Shown here piece by piece: positions 32,705 through 40,964 of a stretch of 42,430 nt of DNA. Origin of the DNA: JAUIBE01 sp035267185 (GTDB lineage: Bacteria; Pseudomonadota; Gammaproteobacteria; Xanthomonadales; SZUA-36). The notes under the pieces are model-generated. The model saw only the letters and a list, made by a program, of their open reading frames with translations, was not told the DNA's origin and made no database searches. Made by a program: the position numbers and the translations under genes. The DNA lies in assembly GCA_035267185.1 (NCBI GenBank), contig DATFLY010000178.1:1-42430 (forward strand), written 5' to 3'. Numbering within the stretch: position 1 is the first letter of the stretch; the number at the start of each line of letters is the position of its first letter.

Positions 32705-35161
32705 ATGAAGATTCTGTTGGTTTCCCAGGAGCGTCCTCTGGATGAAGAGGAGGTTGTCAGTGGAAATGCGGTCAGAACTCGCCAGTTAACTGACGCAATC
32801 ACGGGTGCCGGGCACGAAATCATGAATGCCTGGTTGTGTCGGGGAAAAGGTTCACGCAACAGGAATTGCGAATTCCGCAATGGTGACCAACTGCAGTCTG
32901 TCATCAACCGGACCGAACCGGACGTCATTCTGGTGACTTACTGGGAACTGGTCTCACTGCTGCCTTATGAGCCCGGCATTCCGGTTGCACTGGATTTTGT
33001 GGCGCCAAGGCCACTTGAAGAACTTTTTGAGTCAACAACAACGGTACGGCAGAGTTTAAGGCTTCTGCGAAATGCCCTGGGTCGCTGCGACCTGGTCATG
33101 GTGGGCAACGAGCTGCAACGTCATCTTCTTATCTACAACCTGATCGAGGCGGGCATTGATCTTCGAGACCAGTTGCCAGTCATTTCGGTACCGCTTGGTT
33201 CACATCCAATCGAACGTGAGTATCCGGACCCCGCATTGAACGGGTGGACACTGGTCACCGGCGGCGTCGACTGGCCCTGGCGCCGGAGTTCCAGGTGGAA
33301 TGAAAAGTTATCGGCAGCGATCGGGCCGTCGAATTCGCGATTGGTCATTTTCGGGGGGAGCTATCGCTGGCATCAGTCGGACACAGGTCAAACCGAAGCG
33401 ACCGGCCGGAATTCCGAAGGGGAACATGGGGTTGATCATCGGCAACTGGAGACTTACAGCAACTTCAGTCGTTTTCTCGCTACCGAGGCACATATTGGTG
33501 TGGAGCTGGCTGACCAGAACATCGAGCGCACTTACAGCCAATCATTTCGTTCGCTTGAATTCCTGCGTCACGGCCTGCCATTAATCTGCAACAGTTATCT
33601 TCCGATCGCCGGGCTGATCGGGAAAAATGACGCGGGCTGGCTTGTTGATGACCCTGATCAGATTGACGCTTTAATCGAACACATCAGGAGTCACCCGGAA
33701 GAATGGCGGCAGAAATCTGATAACGCACGCAACCTTGTGGTTTCAGACTTGAGCCCTGCGAGTACTGCAAAACAATTACTGGACTGGCTTGAAAACCCCA
33801 AACGAGCAGACAGGCTCAGTTTCACGGAAACTGCAGATAATCATCCGCCCGTTTTGGGCGTTCCGCCCTTGCGAACCCGCATCGCACGACAATGGCGCCT
33901 GGTTCGAAAATTCTTTCTGCCCCGAATCCTGGGACTGGGCAGGTCAAAGGAAAAGCAATCGGGCAAGGGTGTCATCATCGTCACGCGAGGAGACCTGTTT
34001 CCTGCCGACCATGGCGCTGCAGTTCGAACCATTGAGACCGCCAGGGCGCTTGCCGGAGCCGGGTTGAGAGTCGGGCTGGTCACCGACAACAAAAAGCACT
34101 GGTACCGGTTCAAGGGCAACGAAATCACAACCAGACGTTTTCCCTGGTGGTCCCGATTCCTGAGCCTTCCCGGACCAGTGACCAGGCTGCTGCATCACAG
34201 TAAAGAGATTCCTCACAGCGACAGCTTTCTGTACCTGCCTCTCAGCGATGGAAGCTGGTTCTGGCGTATTTTGCTTGCAAACAAGGAGATACGGGCTGAT
34301 ATTTTGCAGGCAGAATTTCCAGCCTATGCTGCTCCCTGTCTTGAAGCTGCACAGGCCCTCGGCTGCGGCGTTGTACTGGTAGAGCACAACATTGAATACC
34401 AGCGCATGCGGTCGCAGGTGGCTGAACTCAGCGACCTGCAATTTGAAAATCTTCGCGCCATTGAGCTCGACTTATGCCGCAGGGTTGATGCTGTGGTTTG
34501 TGTTTCCGACAACGACCGGCGGCAACTGGAAAAAGATGGAGTCAACCCGGACAGGCTCCACACGATTCCCCATGGCGTGGATCTGGCAATGGGTGAACAA
34601 TCACCTGAGCCGTCAGTTCGTAAACAATTCGATATTGATCAGGATTCACCTTTGCTGGTATTTCATGGCACTTACTCTTACCCACCCAATCGCGAAGTGC
34701 TTGGGGTTTTTGCCAATATCATTATTCCCGGCCTGGAAGAGATGGGCATCAACGTTCACCTGCTGGCTATTGGCAAAGACGCGCCTTCCACCCCTCCCCA
34801 TGACAGAATTCACTTTCCCGGAAGTGTTCCGAGCGTGGGGCCATGGCTAAGAGCTGCAGACATCGCCGTGGTTCCGTTGACTGACGGTGGCGGCACCCGG
34901 ATGAAAATCCTTGACTATTTCGCAGCTGGCTTGCCCGTGGTGAGTACCAGCAAGGGTATAGAAGGTATACCCGTACGCAACGGGCATGAAGCCGTGATTG
35001 TTGATGACTGGCCGGTTCTGATTCAGTCCGTCGCGCAGCTGATCACCGACGGAAAAACTGCCGAAGGCCTTGCCCGAAACGGCCGTTCTTTTGCCGAAGG
35101 GCTGAGCTGGGACGCAATAGGGCAGCGGTATCTGAAGGTTTTTACATCCATTGGGCGATGA
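32705..35161 (+). CDS. Two-domain glycosyltransferase (GT4-like, GT-B twice)
   Basis: About 818 residues, twice the size of a normal GT-B enzyme. Residues about 1-380 form one glycosyltransferase-like unit (MKILLVSQERPLDEEE at the start; QSFRSLEFLRHGLPLICN near its end). A basic linker follows. Residues about 420-818 form a second unit that restarts with GVIIVTRGDLFPADHGAAVR and ends in the GT4 donor-site block PLTDGGGTRMKILDYFAAGL. The second half has the canonical form. The first lacks an obvious E-x7-E pattern and may be altered or non-catalytic. A TTG at 32693 abuts the mgtE stop, but ATG 32705 starts directly at the first beta strand and is preferred. Likely role: surface polysaccharide or glycoprotein synthesis; the sugar is unknown. 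Confidence 0.85.
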   Translation: MKILLVSQERPLDEEEVVSGNAVRTRQLTDAITGAGHEIMNAWLCRGKGSRNRNCEFRNGDQLQSVINRTEPDVILVTYWELVSLLPYEPGIPVALDFVAPRPLEELFESTTTVRQSLRLLRNALGRCDLVMVGNELQRHLLIYNLIEAGIDLRDQLPVISVPLGSHPIEREYPDPALNGWTLVTGGVDWPWRRSSRWNEKLSAAIGPSNSRLVIFGGSYRWHQSDTGQTEATGRNSEGEHGVDHRQLETYSNFSRFLATEAHIGVELADQNIERTYSQSFRSLEFLRHGLPLICNSYLPIAGLIGKNDAGWLVDDPDQIDALIEHIRSHPEEWRQKSDNARNLVVSDLSPASTAKQLLDWLENPKRADRLSFTETADNHPPVLGVPPLRTRIARQWRLVRKFFLPRILGLGRSKEKQSGKGVIIVTRGDLFPADHGAAVRTIETARALAGAGLRVGLVTDNKKHWYRFKGNEITTRRFPWWSRFLSLPGPVTRLLHHSKEIPHSDSFLYLPLSDGSWFWRILLANKEIRADILQAEFPAYAAPCLEAAQALGCGVVLVEHNIEYQRMRSQVAELSDLQFENLRAIELDLCRRVDAVVCVSDNDRRQLEKDGVNPDRLHTIPHGVDLAMGEQSPEPSVRKQFDIDQDSPLLVFHGTYSYPPNREVLGVFANIIIPGLEEMGINVHLLAIGKDAPSTPPHDRIHFPGSVPSVGPWLRAADIAVVPLTDGGGTRMKILDYFAAGLPVVSTSKGIEGIPVRNGHEAVIVDDWPVLIQSVAQLITDGKTAEGLARNGRSFAEGLSWDAIGQRYLKVFTSIGR

Positions 35162-35182
35162 CTTGCCTGCTGAGTGGCCTGC

Positions 35183-35875
35183 TTACTGGTCTGCCGACTT
35201 TTTGGCCACGTTGTCTCGAATATACAGCGGTTGCGCGCCGTGGGCAGGAAGTGGCTCGTGATCAACCAGCCATTCAGTTGCTAGGGTAAGAACGTCAACC
35301 GCACAAGGCCACTGATCCGGAAAAACCGCATCAAACTCCGATGATATGGCGCGCAATGCATCGTAACGTTGGAAGCCGTTTCCTGCGGCGATGACATTCG
35401 ATTTGTCCGGAATAATAATCGAACCCGGATCACCAACCGCTTCAATATCGGTCAAAACGGGCGACCCCGACTCACCAACCCTGAAGCAGGCGTGGAATAC
35501 CTCCTCCATTCGGGCATCCATCGCAACCACGACCATTGTGCCCTCAGGCGCGTCATGTGCTTTGGCAGCGCCCCTGGCAACAGCCGCTAATGATGAGACC
35601 GGTACGACGCCGAGTTCGGACCCCCAGGCCAATCCCTGAACGACGCCAATTCCGATTCGCAAACTTGTAAAACTGCCCGGCCCGCGCCCGAATGCGATCG
35701 CATCGAGTTGAGAAAGTGAAACAGAAGCCTCGGCCAGCAACTCGCTCACGGACGGAAGCAACAATTCTGCGTGCCGACGTGGTTCGTGATATGACCTCTG
35801 CAGCACTTCTCCATCAAAACCGAGCGCCACAGAACAGGCTTCAGATGAGGTCTCGATTGCGAGCAACCTACTCAT
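35183..35875 (-). CDS. tsaB: tRNA threonylcarbamoyladenosine synthesis protein TsaB
   Basis: A 230-residue ASKHA-fold protein that pairs with TsaD (and TsaE) to make the t6A modification at position 37 of ANN-decoding tRNAs. The start MSRLLAIETSSEACSVALG and the block AIAFGRGPGSFTSLRIGIGVVQGLA are the family signatures. An ATG at 35908 would add 11 residues and run 41 bases into the upstream helicase gene. ATG 35875 gives an 8-base overlap and the conserved N-terminus. The pair yoaA-tsaB is the usual gammaproteobacterial neighbourhood. Confidence 0.94.
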   Translation of the reverse strand: MSRLLAIETSSEACSVALGFDGEVLQRSYHEPRRHAELLLPSVSELLAEASVSLSQLDAIAFGRGPGSFTSLRIGIGVVQGLAWGSELGVVPVSSLAAVARGAAKAHDAPEGTMVVVAMDARMEEVFHACFRVGESGSPVLTDIEAVGDPGSIIIPDKSNVIAAGNGFQRYDALRAISSEFDAVFPDQWPCAVDVLTLATEWLVDHEPLPAHGAQPLYIRDNVAKKSADQ

Positions 35876-37805
35876 TGAAAAAAGCCACGACTTCCCTTCG
35901 TTCTTCAACTTTCTTCATGGGTGGCAGACTGTCCAGAAACACCCGTCCATAGGAACGGCTCACGATCCTCGGATCGCATATCGCTAACACGCCGCGATCA
36001 TTGACATCGCGAATCAGCCGCCCTGCCCCCTGTTTCAGAGAAATAACTGCCTGCGGCAGGTAAAACTTCATAAACGGATTGATCCCTTCTGAACGCAGCA
36101 ATTCGCTGCGTGCAGACATGACCGGGTCATCCGGAGCCGCGAACGGAAGTTTGTCGATAACCACCAGAGAAAGGGCTTCCCCGATTACATCCACGCCCTC
36201 CCAGAAGCTCGCCGAACCCAGTAAAACGCCATTTCCTGATTCGCGAAACTGCTCCAACAGAAGACTGCGGGGGGCTTCTCCCTGTACAAACAACTGAAAA
36301 TCCGCATTTTCGCGCATCCATTCTGCACCGCGTTGCAACGCCCGATGAGAAGTAAACAGCAAAAATGCACGGCCTTTGCTGGCTTCAAGTACAGGCAACA
36401 CTTCCTCGAGCAGGGAAGGAACGAACTCGGGATCACGTGGCTCCGGCAACCCCTGGGGCAGCCACAAAAGCGCATTGTTCTGATAGTCGAAAGGAGAATC
36501 CAGTTTCAGCGTGCTCGCCTGGGTTAACCCCATCTGCCGCACAAAGTGATCGAAAGCATCATCAACAGTCAGGGTGGCAGAAGTGAATAGCCAGGAGGCA
36601 TCCAGGCTGTCACGAAACTCCGTAAATGAGGTTGCCAATTGCAATGGCGTGATGACGAGGGCGAAACCCTTCCCCCTTCGTTCAAACCAGCGAACCTCGT
36701 CTGAAGTGGCATGACTGTCAAATCGGTCGAGCACCAATCTCAGATCATTGGCTCGCTCAATGCAGGTGTCCATTCCCCTGCTGCTTCCCTGCAGGGTGTC
36801 CGCCGTTTCGCACAAGTCGACAATGGCTTCATCCAGGTGCCTCAGGCACTCACAAACCGAATCGTTGCCTACAAACTGAGCCCATGATCCACGTTCCGGC
36901 AGGTATTCCGCGACACTTGCCTGGAGCGCTTCCAGGGCACGTTTGCACGCATCAAGCGGCTCTTTCAGCACGCCCAATGCACCCGAAACTTCAGCGGTTT
37001 CGGCCTTCAGGTCCCGGCACAGTTCACTGACCTGACGAGCGGAAATCGTGACACTGAAAAACTGTGAAGCGGTCGCAGGTGCCTGGTGAGCCTCGTCAAC
37101 AATGAACGCGCCTGCTCCGGGCAAAACTTCGCCAAACCCGCTTTGCTTTAGCGCCATGTCAGCAAAAAGCAGGTGATGGTTAACCACCACCACATCCGCG
37201 TCCTGGGCCTTGCGTCGCGCCCTGGCCACCCAGCAGGATTCAAATTCAGGACATTCGCTTCCCAGGCAGTTATCGACACTGGAAGTGACCAGTGGCATCA
37301 GGCCGCTTTCCTGGCTCACCACGGATGAAAGGGAAAGATCACCATCTTTCGTCCTTGCTGACCAGTCACGCAAGGCGTCCAGCTCAGCAACCGCATCCCG
37401 GCTGGGAAGTCGACCATCTTCATGCGCCCTGTTCATTCGATAAATGCACAGGTAATTGGCCCTGCCTTTCAGAAGTGCCACTTCGACATCGACACCAAGG
37501 GCTTGCCGAACCAATGGAAGATCACGAAAAAACAACTGGTCCTGGAGTGTTTTTGTGCCGGTTGATACGATCACACGCTGCCCGCTGAGCAGCGCCGGCA
37601 CGAGGTAGGCGAGCGTCTTGCCAATACCGGTTCCGGCTTCTACTACCAGGTCGCGCTGATTTCCAATAGCCGCTTCAACCTCGTTGGCCATATCGATCTG
37701 TGCCTGCCTGGGGGCGAAACTCTCCAGGCATTCTTCAAATGCCCCGCCTGCATCCAGCAGGTAGCCACAACCCTTCGTTTCAGTAACCGGACTCTGATCG
37801 GACAT
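35868..37805 (-). CDS. yoaA: ATP-dependent helicase, DinG family (YoaA)
   Basis: A 645-residue XPD/DinG-like superfamily 2 helicase with a predicted iron-sulphur cluster. Walker A is GTGIGKT (58-64), the DEAH box is FIVDEAHQ, and the spaced cysteines in CLGSECPEFESC between the helicase motifs would hold the [4Fe-4S] cluster. C-terminal motifs include LLGSASFWEGVDV and QGAGRLIRD. In E. coli YoaA works with the HolC clamp-loader subunit to repair damaged replication forks. Position next to tsaB and length favour YoaA over DinG (about 715). Confidence 0.93.
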   Translation of the reverse strand: MSDQSPVTETKGCGYLLDAGGAFEECLESFAPRQAQIDMANEVEAAIGNQRDLVVEAGTGIGKTLAYLVPALLSGQRVIVSTGTKTLQDQLFFRDLPLVRQALGVDVEVALLKGRANYLCIYRMNRAHEDGRLPSRDAVAELDALRDWSARTKDGDLSLSSVVSQESGLMPLVTSSVDNCLGSECPEFESCWVARARRKAQDADVVVVNHHLLFADMALKQSGFGEVLPGAGAFIVDEAHQAPATASQFFSVTISARQVSELCRDLKAETAEVSGALGVLKEPLDACKRALEALQASVAEYLPERGSWAQFVGNDSVCECLRHLDEAIVDLCETADTLQGSSRGMDTCIERANDLRLVLDRFDSHATSDEVRWFERRGKGFALVITPLQLATSFTEFRDSLDASWLFTSATLTVDDAFDHFVRQMGLTQASTLKLDSPFDYQNNALLWLPQGLPEPRDPEFVPSLLEEVLPVLEASKGRAFLLFTSHRALQRGAEWMRENADFQLFVQGEAPRSLLLEQFRESGNGVLLGSASFWEGVDVIGEALSLVVIDKLPFAAPDDPVMSARSELLRSEGINPFMKFYLPQAVISLKQGAGRLIRDVNDRGVLAICDPRIVSRSYGRVFLDSLPPMKKVEERREVVAFFNE

Positions 37806-37848
37806 GCTGTTCAGGAATGGTCCCGTGTTTGGCGCTGAGAAATATTCA

Positions 37849-38367
37849 TCACAACTTTTCGGGACGCGTACTCATACATTGCCCCGCTCGTTGCTCAGCC
37901 TCACGTGAACCACCGCTGTCACCCAGGCGTTCACGCGCCAGGCTTATGGTCCGCCAGTTGCGCGCACAGATTTCGCCCACACGCGACCCTGAATCATAGG
38001 AACGTACGGCAAAGTTCAGTGCCTGCTCATAGTCTTTCTGCTGAAGCTGCACTTCCGCCATTTGCTGCAGCAATTCAGGATCATGCGGCTGAATTCGCAG
38101 GGCCCGTTCTAGAAGTACAGTGGCATCGTCGTAACGTCCCTGGTCTTCAGCATCACCTGCCTGGGCCAGAAGCTCAATCACGGCCGGGTTCTGCAATGGG
38201 CGCACCTGTACTCCGGCACTGTCCTTCTGGGCGGGTTGACGAACCTCCTCTTCAACCTCATCGCGATCTTCCACTGGTGCCGGTGGCGTCGCAGCACATG
38301 AAGCCAGTAACAGCGTCACCAGCAGGGTGCTGACCAGTTTCAGTATTTCAGTCCTTTTTCTTTCCAA
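37849..38367 (-). CDS. TPR lipoprotein
   Basis: 172 residues from the chosen start. A lipoprotein signal ends in LASC (Cys24 by this start; Ala follows). An acidic, disordered stretch (PAPVEDRDEVEEEVRQPAQK) comes next, then about two tetratricopeptide units (GDAEDQGRYDDATVLLERAL, AEVQLQQKDYEQALNFAVRS). It shares a 20-base overlap with the end of mrcB. The TTG at 38367 is preferred to an ATG at 38403 because a GGAG lies 8 bases upstream and the signal peptide then starts immediately. The coupling with mrcB suggests a role with PBP1b, perhaps like outer-membrane activators of that enzyme, but it does not resemble LpoB. That link is inference. Confidence 0.82.
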   Translation of the reverse strand: MERKRTEILKLVSTLLVTLLLASCAATPPAPVEDRDEVEEEVRQPAQKDSAGVQVRPLQNPAVIELLAQAGDAEDQGRYDDATVLLERALRIQPHDPELLQQMAEVQLQQKDYEQALNFAVRSYDSGSRVGEICARNWRTISLARERLGDSGGSREAEQRAGQCMSTRPEKL

Positions 38368-40753
38368 ACCATTTTCTCCAGAAAGACTCATCTTTTTGTT
38401 CAACCCTGGCAGCCAGACATGGGGTCATCACCTGTGGTTCCGAACCATCCACAAATGGCAATTGCGTCGCACCACCGCATGCTTCATCGGAAATTGCACC
38501 GCTGACATCATCGACCCATGCCCAATGTGCACCGTCCGGCAACCGCAAATCCACAGGCTCTACTGGTATTTCGCTGAACAGCCCGGCCCACAGCCGCATG
38601 GCCGCATTGCTTCCCGTGACGCCCGCAGGCCGGTTATCGTCCTCGCCAACCCAGGTAACAGCAAGGCGGTTGCGAGTATAGCCGACGAACCAGCTGTCCC
38701 TGCGATCATTCGTGGTGCCGGTCTTGCCGGCAATGCTGGCATTGTTGTTCAGCATTCCCGGTAAAGAACGTGCTGTTCCGTCTGTGACAACCCGCGTCAG
38801 CGCATAATTCAATACCGCAATGGCCTCACGATGCGGCTGGGGCATCAGGCGCAAAGGATAGCGGGTCAGTTCAGCGCCCTGCGGCGTCTCCACCGCCACC
38901 ACGGCTCTGAGCGGCACGCTGTAGCCATTGGCTGCCAACGGCTGATAGAGCTGAGCCACTTCCAGTGGAGTCAGCTCTACTGCTCCAAGAAAAACCGAGG
39001 GCACCGCTTCGATTTCAGCCCGCACACCCAGCTGCTCAATACGATGCAGCAGTGACGTCACGCCAATGTCCAGCCCAAGCCGAACAGTTGCCTGGTTGTA
39101 TGACTGGGCCAATGCCTGCATCAGGGACACCTCGCCGTGAGACTTGTTGTCATAATTGGATGGCGACCACTCCTTGCCATTGGGCTGACGCAGCGTGATG
39201 GGCTCATCCTGCAAACGTGAGGCAAGGTTATATTCGGATTCATGTTCAAGTGCCAGCAGGTAAACCAGGGGCTTGATGACCGATCCCACCTGCCGCCGTG
39301 CATCCAGGGCGCGGTTAAAGCCCGCCTGCGCCGGATTTCGTCCACCGACCACGGCCCTGATCTCGCCACTGCTGACATCAGCTACCACCATGGCGCCATC
39401 CAGCGTTTCCGACATCCCGTTTCGACCCAGCCAACCCAGACCATCAGTGACCGCATTCTGAGCAGCAGCCTGCTCCGACGGTGCAAGGGTTGTAAAAACC
39501 CTTAACCCTTCTGTTTTCAGATCATCCTCTTCAAATTCCCGTGCCAGTTGACGCCTCACCAGTTGAATGAATGCGGAATATTTTTGCCTGTTGCCTGGCG
39601 GCGCAGCGACAACGCCGAGCGGGCTGTTGAACGCTGCCTCCGCTTCAGCGGAACTGATCAGGCCGGTTTCCAACATCATCTGCAATACCGCGTTGCGGCG
39701 CGTTTTTGCCCGCTCCGGATGACGCCGCGGATTGTAGTATGAAGGACCTTTCACCATACCGATCAGCAAGGCTATCTCAGATTCACTCAGATGCTTCAGG
39801 GGCTGGTCAAAATAGAAACGACTTGCCCGGGCAAAACCATGAATGGCCGTACCACCCTGCTGCCCCAGAAATACTTCATTGATATAAGCTTCAAGAATCT
39901 GGGATTTGTCGTAATGCCACTCAAGAATCAGCGCCATCATTGCCTCGTTCGCCTTTCGAACAATGGTTTGATCTGCGGTCAGGAAGTAATTCTTGACCAG
40001 TTGCTGCGTGAGTGTGCTGCCACCCTGGATGGTCTGCCCTGCCCTGATATTGGCCCATAGCGCGCGGGCAATTCCACGAGGATCAAGACCATGGTGGTGT
40101 TTGAAATTCCTGTCCTCGACAGCCTGGAGACCTGTCACCAGCAATTCCGGCGCATTTTTGAGGCGGACCAGTGTCCTGTCTTCACGCAAAAGCGGATAGA
40201 TGGAAGCGATTTCAGCCGGATCCAGCCGCACCAGGCTTAATGGCTCGGAGGAGCGTCCGTCCTGAAGGTTGCCGACACTGTTTGCCGGAACATCAACCCT
40301 GATGAGGCGGGCAGGATCTTCACCCTCAGGAAAGCGAAATGGTCGCTTGAAAATGGCAAAGCGATTTCCGTTAACAGAATACTGTCCGGGCCTGGCGGGC
40401 GATCCGGTTTTGCTGTAACCGGCAGCCCTGAGTTCAGCAGTGAGCATGGTTGGCGTAATGGCCAGCCCGGGATATAGCTCAAGTGGCCTGGCATATACCC
40501 GGCTGGGCAGATCCCATTTACGTCCCTCGAACTCCGTCCGCACCTGGTGATCAAGGTAGATCGTCCAGGGAACAAGAAGTCCAAACCCCACCCCGAACAC
40601 CAACAGGGCGAAGCGAAAAATTCGCGAGGCGCGTGAAGGCTTGCGTTTGCTCCGACGCGCCGCTTTGCTGGTGGGACGATTCGTGGCACGCTTGCTGGCC
40701 GCGGCCTTACGCGACGTCTTTTTTTTCTTCCTGGAAGGGGCTTTCCTTGCCAT
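38348..40753 (-). CDS. mrcB: Penicillin-binding protein 1B
   Basis: An 801-residue bifunctional peptidoglycan synthase. The N-terminus is a highly basic cytoplasmic tail (Lys/Arg-rich, 1-45), then one membrane helix (about 47-66). The UB2H domain (VRTEFEGRKWDLPSRVYARP) is diagnostic of PBP1b rather than PBP1a. The GT51 glycosyltransferase has the catalytic Glu in AVEDRNFKHH (near 212) and GGSTLTQQLVKN. The transpeptidase has the nucleophile Ser near 490 in GSVIKP, SYN in AQSYNQATVR and KTG in AGKTGTTND. It polymerises and cross-links glycan strands at the inner membrane. The downstream TPR lipoprotein overlaps its 3' end. Confidence 0.97.
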   Translation of the reverse strand: MARKAPSRKKKKTSRKAAASKRATNRPTSKAARRSKRKPSRASRIFRFALLVFGVGFGLLVPWTIYLDHQVRTEFEGRKWDLPSRVYARPLELYPGLAITPTMLTAELRAAGYSKTGSPARPGQYSVNGNRFAIFKRPFRFPEGEDPARLIRVDVPANSVGNLQDGRSSEPLSLVRLDPAEIASIYPLLREDRTLVRLKNAPELLVTGLQAVEDRNFKHHHGLDPRGIARALWANIRAGQTIQGGSTLTQQLVKNYFLTADQTIVRKANEAMMALILEWHYDKSQILEAYINEVFLGQQGGTAIHGFARASRFYFDQPLKHLSESEIALLIGMVKGPSYYNPRRHPERAKTRRNAVLQMMLETGLISSAEAEAAFNSPLGVVAAPPGNRQKYSAFIQLVRRQLAREFEEDDLKTEGLRVFTTLAPSEQAAAQNAVTDGLGWLGRNGMSETLDGAMVVADVSSGEIRAVVGGRNPAQAGFNRALDARRQVGSVIKPLVYLLALEHESEYNLASRLQDEPITLRQPNGKEWSPSNYDNKSHGEVSLMQALAQSYNQATVRLGLDIGVTSLLHRIEQLGVRAEIEAVPSVFLGAVELTPLEVAQLYQPLAANGYSVPLRAVVAVETPQGAELTRYPLRLMPQPHREAIAVLNYALTRVVTDGTARSLPGMLNNNASIAGKTGTTNDRRDSWFVGYTRNRLAVTWVGEDDNRPAGVTGSNAAMRLWAGLFSEIPVEPVDLRLPDGAHWAWVDDVSGAISDEACGGATQLPFVDGSEPQVMTPCLAARVEQKDESFWRKWFGKKKD
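38376..38379 (-). promoter_or_regulatory. Ribosome binding site deciding the TPR lipoprotein start
   Basis: GGAG on the minus strand (38379-38376) lies 8 bases before TTG 38367 and within the last codons of mrcB. It supports a TTG start and coupled translation. Confidence 0.5.
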
Positions 40754-40964
40754 TCAATAACTCACATCCGTTGCAGGAACTGACCTGCTTTGAGTGACAT
40801 CACCCGGTGCATTGACCATAATGTCCTCGCAGAGTACCAATTCTATCCAGCCTGGTATCCATGACGCTACGCACGGAGAAGATTTCTGCTGAATTTCCAT
40901 CCATATTCCGACAATTTTTTATCCGATTGGTGTCCAAATTTCCTGGAGCGATGAATCTGTTGCC

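Noticed and set aside
37806..37848. LexA box upstream of the yoaA helicase
   Set aside because: No CTGT-N8-ACAG sequence is present in the gap.
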